In this document: positions 10,889 through 18,574 of the stretch, in pieces | How positions within the stretch are numbered: the stretch's first letter is position 1 | Layout of the letters: the number at the start of each line of letters is the position of its first letter | NCBI RefSeq assembly: GCF_027912415.1 | Contig: NZ_CP115175.1 | Location: 124,001-188,000 of the forward strand | Source: Homoserinibacter sp. YIM 151385 | GTDB taxonomy: Bacteria; Actinomycetota; Actinomycetes; Actinomycetales; Microbacteriaceae | DNA length: 64,000 nucleotides | Reading direction: 5' to 3' | Program-made: the position numbers and the translations under genes | The notes under the pieces: model-generated | The model's database searches: none | Told to the model about the DNA's origin: nothing | The model's input: only the letters and a program-made list of their open reading frames with translations

Positions 10889-11740
10889 TCAGGCGCCTCT
10901 CCCGAGGGCGCCTCGGATCGCCGCGAGCACGCGGTGCCAGTGGCGGGTGACCGATCGGTAGGTGAAACGCAGCGGGATGTAGCCGCGCCGGACGAGTTCG
11001 GCGTCGCGTCGGCGATCCTCCTCGAAGCTCTCGCGGCTCGCGTGATGCTCCCAGCCGTCGAGCTCGATGACCACCCGCGTCCCGAGGACGACGTCGACCC
11101 GTCCGACACCCGGGATCGGGACCTGGACACGCGGGTGATAACCGAGCCGCCGCAGCCGGAATCGGAAGATCGACTCAAGGTACGACTCGCACCTCGGCTC
11201 GACATCGAGCATCAGGGTCCGGAGGCGGAGCGGCAGCCCGGCGGCGATCCGATCCCATGACTCCCGCGACACGACGCGGGCTCGCAGCGCCGCATCGGCG
11301 GCCGCGACCGCCTGCTCGGGAGCGCGGCACGCGATGAGGTCGGCCAGCGCGGTCTCCGGATCGGCGAGATCGCGTGCGCCTCGGCGCGGACCGGTCCAGT
11401 GCACGTGGACCGGGCGCTCGCGGGGCAGTCTCGCGCGACGATCGTCCGGAGATCGCAGGCGGCTCGACGTCTCGGTCACGCCGACATGGAGGAGCGCATC
11501 GGGTCGGAGCGGCACGCCGTGCAGGACGAGCGCCGTCGCGCACGACAGCTGCCCGCCGACGCGGAAGGCCCGACGTCGCGGCGACTCCTCCGCCGGGAGC
11601 GCGTACCAGCCCTGCCTGACCCGCACGATCGCGTGGGAGCGGACGGCGTTCGAGAGCCGATGGGAGGTCAGACCCAGCCGGAGAAGCCTCCACGTGGGCG
11701 CGAGTCCGCCGAGCCGCTCGATCGCCGTCGCCGCATCCAT
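10889..11740 (-). CDS. AbiEi-type winged-helix + DUF559 (PD-(D/E)XK-like) protein
   Basis: 283 residues. Residues 10-50 match the AbiEi-like winged helix seen in 'type IV toxin-antitoxin antitoxin' proteins (GGLAPTWRLL ... HAIVRVRQGWYALP). Residues about 185-275 form a DUF559/Vsr-like nuclease core: an ESYLES helix with Glu, the strand GVGRVDVVLG, then VVIELDGWEHH, which gives the D-X(n)-E-X-D metal pattern, followed by a REE/DRRRDAELVRRGY helix. Such proteins are common and often multicopy in Microbacteriaceae, with no proven role. No cognate toxin lies beside it, because the neighbours are gltA and dap genes. It is flanked on both sides by 89-bp hairpin repeats, so it may be a mobile or selfish cassette. 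Confidence 0.85.
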   Translation of the reverse strand: MDAATAIERLGGLAPTWRLLRLGLTSHRLSNAVRSHAIVRVRQGWYALPAEESPRRRAFRVGGQLSCATALVLHGVPLRPDALLHVGVTETSSRLRSPDDRRARLPRERPVHVHWTGPRRGARDLADPETALADLIACRAPEQAVAAADAALRARVVSRESWDRIAAGLPLRLRTLMLDVEPRCESYLESIFRFRLRRLGYHPRVQVPIPGVGRVDVVLGTRVVIELDGWEHHASRESFEEDRRRDAELVRRGYIPLRFTYRSVTRHWHRVLAAIRGALGRGA

Positions 11741-11848
11741 CCGCTGATACTCGCGGGCAGGACGTGCGCTCCGACGCGCAGATCGGTGAACGGGGGATGG
11801 ATCCCGGCGCCTGCCGCTGTGGAGGAGGGGCCGACCTCCCCGCTCGAT

Positions 11849-11937
11849 CTTCCGAAATGCAGGACCGCCGAGGAAGTCGGCCCGTCAGCGCGGCGGCAGC
11901 TCGGGGGCCGACGGCGGCTCGTCCTGCATTTCGGAAG
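11849..11937. repeat. 89-bp hairpin repeat, copy 2
   Basis: The outer arms are the same 16 bases as in copy 1 (11849-11864 and 11922-11937). Inner arms CCGCCG and GTCGGCCC pair with GGGCCGAC and CGGCGG around a 5-base bulge, a different sequence from copy 1 but still self-complementary. It lies 108 bases upstream of the AbiEi/DUF559 start and 105 bases beyond the dapD stop. Confidence 0.85.
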
Positions 11938-12038
11938 GGGCGGGGCGCCGGGGCGAGAGCGGGGGCCGCGGGGCGGGATGCGGCGCCGGGGGCGAGCGCG
12001 GCCGCCGTGGGGGATGCGGGGCGGGGCTGGGGCGCGGG
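11937..12038 (+). repeat. G-rich low-complexity tract, two potential G-quadruplexes
   Basis: The tract from the right hairpin to the dapD stop holds repeated runs of 4-5 G. One set with loops of 1, 4 and 7 bases starts at 11937, and a second set runs from about 12009 to 12038. It contains no gene and is the mirror image of the C-rich tract outside copy 1. With the hairpin it accounts for the non-coding stretch 11741-12042. Confidence 0.5.
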
Positions 12039-12042
12039 GCGC

Positions 12043-12996
12043 TCAGGCGTGCAGCGCCGCGTTGAGCTCGACGCCGCGGCCCGCGCGCGGGAGGACCTCG
12101 ACGGCGCCCGAGACGGAGTTGCGGCGGAACAGGAGGCCCGGGACGCCGCTCAGCTCGAGCGCCTTCACGACCGCCGGCGCCTCGCCCTCGCGCAACACGG
12201 TCACCTTGGTGCCCGCCGTCACGTAGAGGCCCGCCTCGACGACCGTGTCGTCCCCGATCGAGATGCCGATGCCGCTGTTCGCGCCGAGGAGGGCGCGCTC
12301 GCCGATCTCGACGCGCTGCGTGCCGCCGCCGGACAGGGTGCCCATGATGGAGGCGCCGCCCCCGACATCCGAGCCGTCGCCGACGACGACGCCCTGCGAG
12401 ATGCGGCCCTCGACCATGGAGGCGCCGAGGGTGCCCGCGTTGAAGTTCACGAAGCCCTCGTGCATGACGGTCGTGCCGGGCGCGAGGTGCGCGCCGAGGC
12501 GCACCCGCGAGGCGTCGGCGATGCGGACCCGCTCGGGCACGACGTAGTCGAGCAGCTGCGGGAACTTGTCGATGCCGCGCACGGCGATCCCGGCGCGCTG
12601 CAGGATCCCGCGACGACGGGGGAGCTCCGCGGGGAGCATGGGGCCCGCGGTCGTCCACGCGACGATGGGCAGGTGCGCGAAGACGCCGTCGAGGTTCAGG
12701 CCGTTCGGCGCGACGAGCCGGTGCGAGAGCAGGTGGAGGCGCAGGTAGGCGTCGACCGTGGAGGCGGGGGCGGCATCCAGGAGGATCTCGACCGTGACGG
12801 GCTCGACGACGACGCCGCGACGCTCATCCGCGCCGACCGCCTCCGCGAGGCCCGCCGCGACGCCGGCCGCGTGCAGGCCCTCGGAGGCCTCCTCGGGGCT
12901 CGGCGCCGAGCCGAGGGCGGGGGCCGGGAACCACGCGTCGAGCACGGTGCCGTCGGTTGCGATGGTGGCGAGGCCATGGGCCCAGGCGTTCGTCAT
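12043..12996 (-). CDS. dapD: Tetrahydrodipicolinate N-succinyltransferase DapD
   Basis: 317 residues, the long actinobacterial form. An N-terminal helical domain is followed by the left-handed beta-helix built from hexapeptide repeats (for example [19 protein letters not shown] and [14 protein letters not shown]), and a short C-terminal tail follows. It transfers succinyl from succinyl-CoA to tetrahydrodipicolinate, the step before DapC. It is divergent from dapE with a 56-base shared promoter region. The ATG lies 7 bases after TAGCCT on its strand, so it is probably leaderless. Confidence 0.95.
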   Translation of the reverse strand: MTNAWAHGLATIATDGTVLDAWFPAPALGSAPSPEEASEGLHAAGVAAGLAEAVGADERRGVVVEPVTVEILLDAAPASTVDAYLRLHLLSHRLVAPNGLNLDGVFAHLPIVAWTTAGPMLPAELPRRRGILQRAGIAVRGIDKFPQLLDYVVPERVRIADASRVRLGAHLAPGTTVMHEGFVNFNAGTLGASMVEGRISQGVVVGDGSDVGGGASIMGTLSGGGTQRVEIGERALLGANSGIGISIGDDTVVEAGLYVTAGTKVTVLREGEAPAVVKALELSGVPGLLFRRNSVSGAVEVLPRAGRGVELNAALHA

Positions 12997-13003
12997 GGCT
13001 CCA

Positions 13004-13009
13004 AGGCTA
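13004..13009 (-). promoter_or_regulatory. -10 box of a leaderless dapD transcript
   Basis: On the minus strand TAGCCT lies 7 bases before the dapD ATG. It shares the 56-base divergent region with the dapE promoter. Confidence 0.5.
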
Positions 13010-13040
13010 TCGGCGCGGACCCGGCGGCCGGGACCGCGCC

Positions 13041-13046
13041 TAGACT
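13041..13046 (+). promoter_or_regulatory. -10 box of a leaderless dapE transcript
   Basis: TAGACT ends 6 bases before the GTG start of dapE, with no ribosome binding site in between. Confidence 0.55.
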
Positions 13047-13052
13047 CGGTGG

Positions 13053-14138
13053 GTGCCGACGCTCGACCTGTCCCAGTCCACCGCGGAGCTCACGCGAGCC
13101 ATCTGCGACATCCCCTCCGTCTCGGGCGACGAGGCCGCGCTCGCCGATGCGATCGAGGCGGCGCTGCGGCCGCTCGCGCACCTCGAGGTCATCCGAGACG
13201 GGGATGCGGTGGTCGCCCGCACGCGTCTCGGTCGCGAGCGCCGCGTGGTCGTCGCGGGCCACATCGACACGGTGCCGATCAACGACAACCTCCCGACCCG
13301 CCTCGACGAGGATGGCGTGCTCTGGGGCCGCGGCACGGTCGACATGAAGGGCGGCTGCGCGATCCAGCTGAAGCTCGCGGCCGAGCTCGCGGAGCCGGCC
13401 GTCGACGTGACCTGGATCTGGTACGACCACGAGGAGGTCGCCTCCGACCTCAACGGACTGGGCCGTCTCGCGCGCACGCGCCCCGAGCTGCTCGCGGGCG
13501 ACTTCGCGATCCTCGGCGAGCCCTCGAACGCGGAGGTCGAGGGAGGCTGCAACGGCACCCTCCGCGCGGACGTCGTGACGCGCGGCCGCCGTGCGCACTC
13601 GGCACGCGCCTGGATGGGCGAGAACGCGATCCACGCGCAGGCGGCGGTGCTCGCGCGCCTGGCCGAGCACGAGCCGGAGCAGGTCGAGGTCGACGGGCTC
13701 GTGTACCGCGAGGGGCTCAACGCGGTCGGCATCCGCGGCGGCGTCGCGGGCAACGTGATCCCCGACGAGTGCGTCGTCGAGGTGAACTACCGCTTCGCAC
13801 CGAGCCGGGATGCCGCGGCGGCCGAGGCGCGGCTCCGCGAGGTCCTGGCGGGCCTGGAGGTCGAGATCGAGATCACGGATCTCGCGGTGGGCGCGCGCCC
13901 CGGCCTCGACGACCCCTTCGCGCTCGCCTTCGTCGAGGCGGTCGGCGGCGGTGCGCGGCCGAAGTACGGCTGGACGGATGTGGCCCGCTTCTCGGCGCTC
14001 GGCGTCCCCGCGGTGAACTACGGCCCCGGCGACCCGTCGCTCGCCCACGCGGACGACGAGCGCGTGCCGCTCGAGCACATCGCGCGGGTCGAGGCGGGGC
14101 TGCGGGCCTGCCTCACGGCGCAGGTCGCCGTCGGCTGA
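13053..14138 (+). CDS. dapE: Succinyl-diaminopimelate desuccinylase DapE
   Basis: 361 residues, M20 metallopeptidase family. The metal site is visible: GHIDTVP (His), [11 protein letters not shown] (bridging Asp), YDHEEVAS (catalytic Glu pair) and [12 protein letters not shown], with a His in the C-terminal HADDERVP segment. The dimerisation domain lies at about 175-290. It removes succinate to give LL-diaminopimelate, completing the DapD-DapC-DapE branch. The GTG start is chosen by the -10 spacing. Confidence 0.95.
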   Translation: MPTLDLSQSTAELTRAICDIPSVSGDEAALADAIEAALRPLAHLEVIRDGDAVVARTRLGRERRVVVAGHIDTVPINDNLPTRLDEDGVLWGRGTVDMKGGCAIQLKLAAELAEPAVDVTWIWYDHEEVASDLNGLGRLARTRPELLAGDFAILGEPSNAEVEGGCNGTLRADVVTRGRRAHSARAWMGENAIHAQAAVLARLAEHEPEQVEVDGLVYREGLNAVGIRGGVAGNVIPDECVVEVNYRFAPSRDAAAAEARLREVLAGLEVEIEITDLAVGARPGLDDPFALAFVEAVGGGARPKYGWTDVARFSALGVPAVNYGPGDPSLAHADDERVPLEHIARVEAGLRACLTAQVAVG

Positions 14139-14320
14139 GCCTGCTGCGGCCTCCTCCGGCCTCCGCCGCCCCCTCGCGCCGCCCGTGCGGGGTGGTCGAC
14201 GGATCCGAGCGGGCGCGTCCGCGATCCTCACCCGCCGATCACCCGCGGTGTCCCGGATTTCCGCTCAGTTCATCTTCTGCGGGATAATGGACGTCTCATC
14301 CACGTGAAAGGGGACGATTC

Positions 14321-14491
14321 ATGGCAGCCATGAAGCCGAGGACCGGTGACGGGCCGATGGAGGCTGTGAAGGAAGGTCGCCTGATCATCGTGCGCGTGCC
14401 GCTCGAGGGCGGCGGACGCCTGGTGGTGTCGGTCAACGATGCCGAGGCCAAGGAGCTGCACGATGCGCTCGCCGAGGTCGTCAGCGCGTAA
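14321..14491 (+). CDS. DUF3117 small protein
   Basis: 56 residues: an MAAMKPRTGDGPMEAVKEGR start, then a beta-strand-rich body with LIIVRVPLEGGGR and an acidic helix. It matches the actinobacterial DUF3117 family, whose function is not known, in size and in the strongly conserved N-terminus. The start has a clear binding site (GAAAGGGG, 8 bases upstream) and a GATAAT -10 candidate at 14283-14288, so this gene is leadered and probably well expressed. It is followed by a strong hairpin at 14549. Confidence 0.93.
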   Translation: MAAMKPRTGDGPMEAVKEGRLIIVRVPLEGGGRLVVSVNDAEAKELHDALAEVVSA

Positions 14492-14548
14492 CGCGGTCAG
14501 CGCCTAACGAGGTCAGCGCCTCGGCGCGCCAGGCGATCGGCCTTCGCG

Positions 14549-14574
14549 GAGCGGGTCCCCTCGGGGGCCCGCTC
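14549..14574. terminator. Hairpin between DUF3117 and the methyltransferase gene
   Basis: GAGCGGG and CCCC pair with GGGG and CCCGCTC around a short loop. It lies between the convergent stops at 14491 and 14594, so it could end transcription from both sides. No U-tract is seen. Confidence 0.6.
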
Positions 14575-14593
14575 CCGGTCGTTGCGGGACCGC

Positions 14594-15241
14594 TCAGGAG
14601 GCGCCCGCGGGGTCCGCGTCGCGCTTGACGATCTGCAGGAGGCCGTCGCCCGGCATCCCGAGGGACGCCGTGACGGCGGAGTCGCGGACGGTGTCGAGGA
14701 GGTCCCGGAAGCCGCCGATGGTCGCGTCCCGCTGGGCGGGGTCCGCGACGCGCCCGCGCCAGAGCGCGTGCGGGATGGCGACGATGCCGCCCGGGCGCGC
14801 GAGCCGGAGCGCGTGCTCGGCGTAGGCGAGGACGTTCCCGGGGTCGGCGTCGACGAGCACGAGGTCGTAGGCGCCGTCGTTCATCCGGGGGAGCACCTCG
14901 AGCGCGCGCCCCGTGATGAGGCGCGTGCGCGCGGGCGCGTGGCCGGCCTCGCCGAGGGCGTGGCGCGCGGTCTGCTGGAAGTCGAGCTCGGAGTCGATGG
15001 AGGTGAGCGTCGCCTCGGGGGCCCCCTGCAGCATCCAGAGGGCGCTGACGCCGAGGCCGGTGCCGATCTCGGCGATCGTGCGGACGCCGGCTGCCGCGGC
15101 GAGCACGGCGAGCTGCGCGCCGACGCCCGGGCTGACGGGCTCGACGCCCTGCTCGAGCGAGTGCTGCCGGGCGCTCGCGATCGCGGCGGTCTCCTGTGCG
15201 AAGTCCTCCGCGTACTTCCAGTTGAGGTCCCTGTCGGACAC
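14594..15241 (-). CDS. SAM-dependent O-methyltransferase, family 3
   Basis: 215 residues from GTG 15241, which has GAGAGGAGG 5-8 bases upstream; a start 21 bases earlier is possible but would include that site. Motif I is AEIGTGLGVSALWML, motif II is LTSIDSE and motif III is YDLVLVDADPGN, as in catechol-type O-methyltransferases. The substrate is unknown. From memory, in many actinobacteria this gene (Rv1220c-like) stands next to sigE and an anti-sigma gene before tatB; here it is directly divergent from tatB and no sigma factor is present. Confidence 0.9.
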   Translation of the reverse strand: MSDRDLNWKYAEDFAQETAAIASARQHSLEQGVEPVSPGVGAQLAVLAAAAGVRTIAEIGTGLGVSALWMLQGAPEATLTSIDSELDFQQTARHALGEAGHAPARTRLITGRALEVLPRMNDGAYDLVLVDADPGNVLAYAEHALRLARPGGIVAIPHALWRGRVADPAQRDATIGGFRDLLDTVRDSAVTASLGMPGDGLLQIVKRDADPAGAS

Positions 15242-15291
15242 GGGCGCCTCCTCTCTCGGCAACCCTACGGCCCGAGCCTCGGGGGTCTCGG

Positions 15292-15297
15292 TATTCT
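15292..15297 (+). promoter_or_regulatory. -10 box of a leaderless tatB transcript
   Basis: TATTCT ends 6 bases before the GTG start of tatB. Confidence 0.5.
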
Positions 15298-15303
15298 GGG
15301 CTC

Positions 15304-15777
15304 GTGTCCTTCGGGTTGACCTTCGACAAGCTCCTCATCATCGGGGTGATCGCGGTCTTCCTCATCGGCCCCGATCGGCTGCCGCAGTACGCGGCGCAGC
15401 TGGCGCGCCTCGTGCGCGGGATGCGGGACATGGCCTCCGGCGCGAAGGAGCGCATGCGGGAGGAGATGGGCCCGGAGTTCGACGAGGTGGACTGGCGGAA
15501 GCTGGATCCGCGCCAGTACGACCCGCGCCGCATCATCCGCGAGGCGCTCGTCGAGGACGGCCCGGCCGGCCCTCCCGCTCCGGGGTCGCGGCCCTCGCCC
15601 GCGGGTACCGCGGGTGCGGCGGCGGTCGCGGGCGGGGCCGGCGTCGCGGGTGCCGCCGCCTCGGCCGCGGAGGACGGGCCCGCCCGGCGCCGGCCGTACG
15701 TCGAGTCGGCCTACGAGCAGCGCCTCCGCAAGGAGGGCCGCGGCCGGCCCGCGCCCTTCGACGCCGAGGCGACCTGA
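15304..15777 (+). CDS. tatB: Twin-arginine translocase subunit TatB
   Basis: 157 residues. One N-terminal membrane helix (FDKLLIIGVIAVFLIGPDRLP, with the family's GP before the amphipathic helix) is followed by an amphipathic helix YAAQLARLVRGMRDMAS. After residue about 85 the protein is Pro/Ala-rich and disordered, ending in a basic patch. TatB binds Tat signal peptides together with TatC; one likely client is EfeB at 3336. No tatA or tatC is in the window. Confidence 0.92.
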   Translation: MSFGLTFDKLLIIGVIAVFLIGPDRLPQYAAQLARLVRGMRDMASGAKERMREEMGPEFDEVDWRKLDPRQYDPRRIIREALVEDGPAGPPAPGSRPSPAGTAGAAAVAGGAGVAGAAASAAEDGPARRRPYVESAYEQRLRKEGRGRPAPFDAEAT

Positions 15778-15808
15778 GCGGCGGAGCTGCCGCACGGCCT
15801 CCGGCCTG

Positions 15809-17359
15809 CTAGCGCCGCCGCAGCGTCCCGAGCGCACGCAGCAGCAGGAGCATCGGCCCGGACATCCGCGCGTACTCCTCGCCCGTCCTCGGCAGCTGGA
15901 GGAGCCCGGTCGCCTCGGCGACCGTCCGGCTCTCGACGAAGCGCAGAAGGCCCTCGCGGCCGTTGCGCCGCCCGAGGCCCGACTGCTTCATGCCGCCCAT
16001 GGGCGCGTCCAGGCTCGAGAAGGTCGCGCGGTAGCCCTCGTTGATGTTGACGCTCCCGGCCAGGAGGCCGCGGGCGACGCGGCGAGCCCGGGCGCGGGAC
16101 CCGCTCATGATGCTCGCGTTGAGCCCGAACTCGCCCTCGTTGGCGAGGCGCACCGCCTCGCGCGCGTCGGCGACGACGGTCACCGCGACGACGGGGCCGA
16201 AGGTCTCCTCGGCGTGGCAGGCCATGTCGGCGGTGACGTCGGCGAGCACGGTCGGCTCGACGACGTAGGGGCCGAGCTCGGGGCGGTGCCGCCCGCCCGC
16301 GAGGACGGCGGCGCCCTTCGCGACGGCGTCGTCGATGTGCGCGGTGACGCGCTCGAGCTGGGCGGCCGTCGCGAGCGAGCCGACGTCGCTCCGGTAGTCG
16401 TAGCCGGTGCCGAGTCGGAGGGAGGCGACGCGCGCGGCGAAGGCGGGGACGAAGGCGTCCGCGATCCCGCGCTCCACGATGACCCGCTCGGCGGAGACGC
16501 AGAGCTGTCCCGCGGCGGCGAAGCAGGCGGCCGCGACATCCGCGGCGGCGCGCTCGGGGTCGGCGTCGTCGAGGACGATGACGGGGTTCTTGCCGCCCAG
16601 CTCGAGCGAGGCGGAGACGAGGCGGCCTGCCGCGCGCTGCGCGACGGTCCGGCCGGTCGCGGTCGACCCGGTGAAGCAGACGGCGTCGGCGGCGTCGATC
16701 ACGGCGGAGCCGATCTCGGCGCCGGGGCCGGCCACGACGGGCCACAGCCCGGCCGGGACGCCCGCGTCGAGGAAGGCGCGGCGCGCGAGCAGGATGCTGA
16801 GCGCTCCCTGGTCGTCGGCCTTCATGAGGACCGCGTTCCCGGTCGCGAGGGCCGGGGCCGCATCCATGACGGCGAGGCTCAGCGGGTAGTTCCACGGCGT
16901 GATGATCCCGACGAGCCCCTTCGGCTCGAAGCCGACGCGGGTGCGGATCACGAGGGGGATGCCGGCTCGGCGCGGGCGCTCGCGGAGGACGCCGGGCGCG
17001 GCGACGGCGGCGTAGCGGGTCGCGGCGGCCGCGTTGAAGATCTCCTCGAAGGCCTGGCCGCGCGTCTTGCCGGTCTCGGTCTGGACGGCATCCAGCAGGA
17101 GCTCGCGCCGCTCGAGCAGCAGCCCGTGCGCGCGGAGCAGGATGCGGCGCCGGGCCGCGGGCGAGCGGGCCGCCCAGGCGCGCTGGGCGGCGCGGGCGCC
17201 GGCGGCGGCCGCCTCGACGTCGGCGGGCGTGCTCCGCGGCAGCTCGTGCGAGACCTCGCCCGTGAAGGGCGCGACGACGGCCGCGCGTCCCGCGCCGCTC
17301 GCCGTGAGGTCGGCCGCGAGCCGAGTCGCGAGCTCGGTGGGGATGGGCCTGCCCGTCAT
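15809..17359 (-). CDS. NAD(P)-dependent aldehyde dehydrogenase, succinate-semialdehyde type
   Basis: 516 residues, ALDH superfamily. The catalytic Cys lies in AAAGQLCVSAERV and the general base Glu in LELGGKNPVI; TPWNYPL is the cofactor-binding loop, followed by FTGSTATGR. Sequence features resemble the GabD2-like succinic semialdehyde dehydrogenases of actinobacteria, but substrate assignment by eye is uncertain. It lies 9 bases downstream of the LysR gene on the same strand, so both form one transcript and the regulator probably controls it. Confidence 0.85.
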   Translation of the reverse strand: MTGRPIPTELATRLAADLTASGAGRAAVVAPFTGEVSHELPRSTPADVEAAAAGARAAQRAWAARSPAARRRILLRAHGLLLERRELLLDAVQTETGKTRGQAFEEIFNAAAATRYAAVAAPGVLRERPRRAGIPLVIRTRVGFEPKGLVGIITPWNYPLSLAVMDAAPALATGNAVLMKADDQGALSILLARRAFLDAGVPAGLWPVVAGPGAEIGSAVIDAADAVCFTGSTATGRTVAQRAAGRLVSASLELGGKNPVIVLDDADPERAAADVAAACFAAAGQLCVSAERVIVERGIADAFVPAFAARVASLRLGTGYDYRSDVGSLATAAQLERVTAHIDDAVAKGAAVLAGGRHRPELGPYVVEPTVLADVTADMACHAEETFGPVVAVTVVADAREAVRLANEGEFGLNASIMSGSRARARRVARGLLAGSVNINEGYRATFSSLDAPMGGMKQSGLGRRNGREGLLRFVESRTVAEATGLLQLPRTGEEYARMSGPMLLLLRALGTLRRR

Positions 17360-17368
17360 GCCGCGAGT

Positions 17369-18304
17369 CTACGTCCGGGTGCCGCGCCCCGGCTCCTCGT
17401 GGAGTCGGACGAACTCGGCGGCCTCGGCCCGGAGCGCCTCGACGACGAGCCGCACGCTCGGCCGCTCGGCGCGGTCGGGGCGGAGGATCGCCCAGATGAC
17501 GCGCTCGGAGCGCACGCCGACGATGGGTCGCGTGATGAGCCCGTTCTCGCGGTCCCGCGTGGTGTAGCGGGGGAGGATCGCGATGCCGTGCCCTGCGGCG
17601 ACGACCGACTCGATGATGCTGTTGTCGAGGAAGCGCTGGGCGACGTTCGCGGGGCGCCCCGTGATCGCCTCCATCCGCGTGAGGATGCGGTCGTAGGGGA
17701 AGCCGGCGGGCACGCCGATCCAGGTCTCGTCGATGACGTCGGCGGGGCCGAGCTCGTGACGCTCGCCGAGCGGGTGACCCTCGGGGAGGGCGATGTCGAG
17801 CTGCTCGCGCATGAGCTCGACGACGGCGAGGCCGCGCTCGCGCCAGCTCGGGAGGACGCCGGGGGCGTCCGCGAGGACGACGTCGTGGTCGGCGGCGAGG
17901 TCGGCGAAGTCGGGCAGCAGCGGGTCCTGGTCGGTGCAGCGCAGCTCGAGGCCGGGCACCTCGCGGAGACGGGAGAGGAGTCCGGGGAGCAGCATCTCGC
18001 CGCCCGTGGGGAAGGTCGTGAGCGTGACCTCGCCGCGGGGCTGGCTCGTGAAGTCCTCCCAGGCGGCCTCGGCGCGGCTGATCGCGGTCGCGACGTCCTG
18101 GGCGGTGCGGGCGAGCGCGCGGCCCGCGCCCGTGAGGACGAGGCCGCGGCCGCGGCGCTCGGTGAGGGGGATGCCGGCCTCGCGCTCGAGGAGCTTGAGC
18201 TGCTGCGAGACGGCGGAGGCGGTGCGGTGCGTCGCCTGCGCGACCGCGGTCACGGAGCCGCGCTCGGCGAGCTCGCGGAGGAGCTCGAGACGGCGGATGT
18301 CCAT
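17369..18304 (-). CDS. LysR-family transcriptional regulator
   Basis: 311 residues. The N-terminal helix-turn-helix reads LELLRELAERGSVTAVAQATHRTASAVSQQLKLLERE, followed by a linker helix and the effector-binding domain. It is cotranscribed with the aldehyde dehydrogenase. The ATG is 6 bases after TAGCCT on its strand (leaderless). The start codon and -10 box are embedded in nested inverted repeats at 18302-18352, a likely autoregulatory operator. Its inducer is not known. Confidence 0.92.
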   Translation of the reverse strand: MDIRRLELLRELAERGSVTAVAQATHRTASAVSQQLKLLEREAGIPLTERRGRGLVLTGAGRALARTAQDVATAISRAEAAWEDFTSQPRGEVTLTTFPTGGEMLLPGLLSRLREVPGLELRCTDQDPLLPDFADLAADHDVVLADAPGVLPSWRERGLAVVELMREQLDIALPEGHPLGERHELGPADVIDETWIGVPAGFPYDRILTRMEAITGRPANVAQRFLDNSIIESVVAAGHGIAILPRYTTRDRENGLITRPIVGVRSERVIWAILRPDRAERPSVRLVVEALRAEAAEFVRLHEEPGRGTRT

Positions 18305-18352
18305 GAAGTCAGGCTACACAATAGGTCCAATAGAATTCGATTGTGCTTCATG
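18302..18352. promoter_or_regulatory. Candidate LysR operator with nested inverted repeats
   Basis: CATGAAG (18302-18308) pairs with CTTCATG (18346-18352), and inside these CACAAT (18317-18322) pairs with ATTGTG (18340-18345). The A+T-rich centre stands out in this genome. The left arm covers the LysR start codon and the repeat spans its -10 box (18311-18316). Confidence 0.5.
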
Positions 18353-18375
18353 TGCTTGCGCGGTGAAATGGTCAC

Positions 18376-18489
18376 ATGCTTACCGAGATCTTCCTCATCG
18401 CCCTCGCTGTCGCCGGTATCGCCGGCACCGTCGTCGCCGTCGCGCGCGACGGCTACCGCGCCATCCCGACGCGCACCTACGTCCGCTGA
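18376..18489 (+). CDS. 37-residue single-pass membrane peptide
   Basis: MLTEIFLIALAVAGIAGTVV forms one membrane helix and is followed by a short polar tail ending RDGYRAIPTRTYVR. The ATG lies 6 bases after TGAAAT (18364-18369), the same leaderless spacing as many other genes here. A strong terminator follows 27 bases after the stop, so it looks like a complete monocistronic unit. It lies divergent from the LysR gene. Function unknown; I recall similar short proteins in other Microbacteriaceae. Confidence 0.7.
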   Translation: MLTEIFLIALAVAGIAGTVVAVARDGYRAIPTRTYVR

Positions 18490-18515
18490 GCACTGCTCCT
18501 GCTCACGCGAGCGAC

Positions 18516-18549
18516 GAGAGCCCCTGGTCCCGACGGACCGGGGGCTCTC
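18516..18549. terminator. Strong hairpin terminator after the 37-residue peptide
   Basis: GAGAGCCCC and GGTCC pair with GGACC and GGGGGCTCTC around a CGAC loop, with one unpaired base. It is followed by a short TCTCGTGTCC stretch and sits between convergent genes. Confidence 0.8.
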
Positions 18550-18574
18550 TCGTGTCCGGGGCCGTCGCCCCGAC

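Noticed and set aside
10769-11937. Hairpin pair as terminal inverted repeats of an insertion sequence
   Set aside because: Each element is a complete palindrome by itself, no transposase or target-site duplication is visible, so IS ends do not fit.
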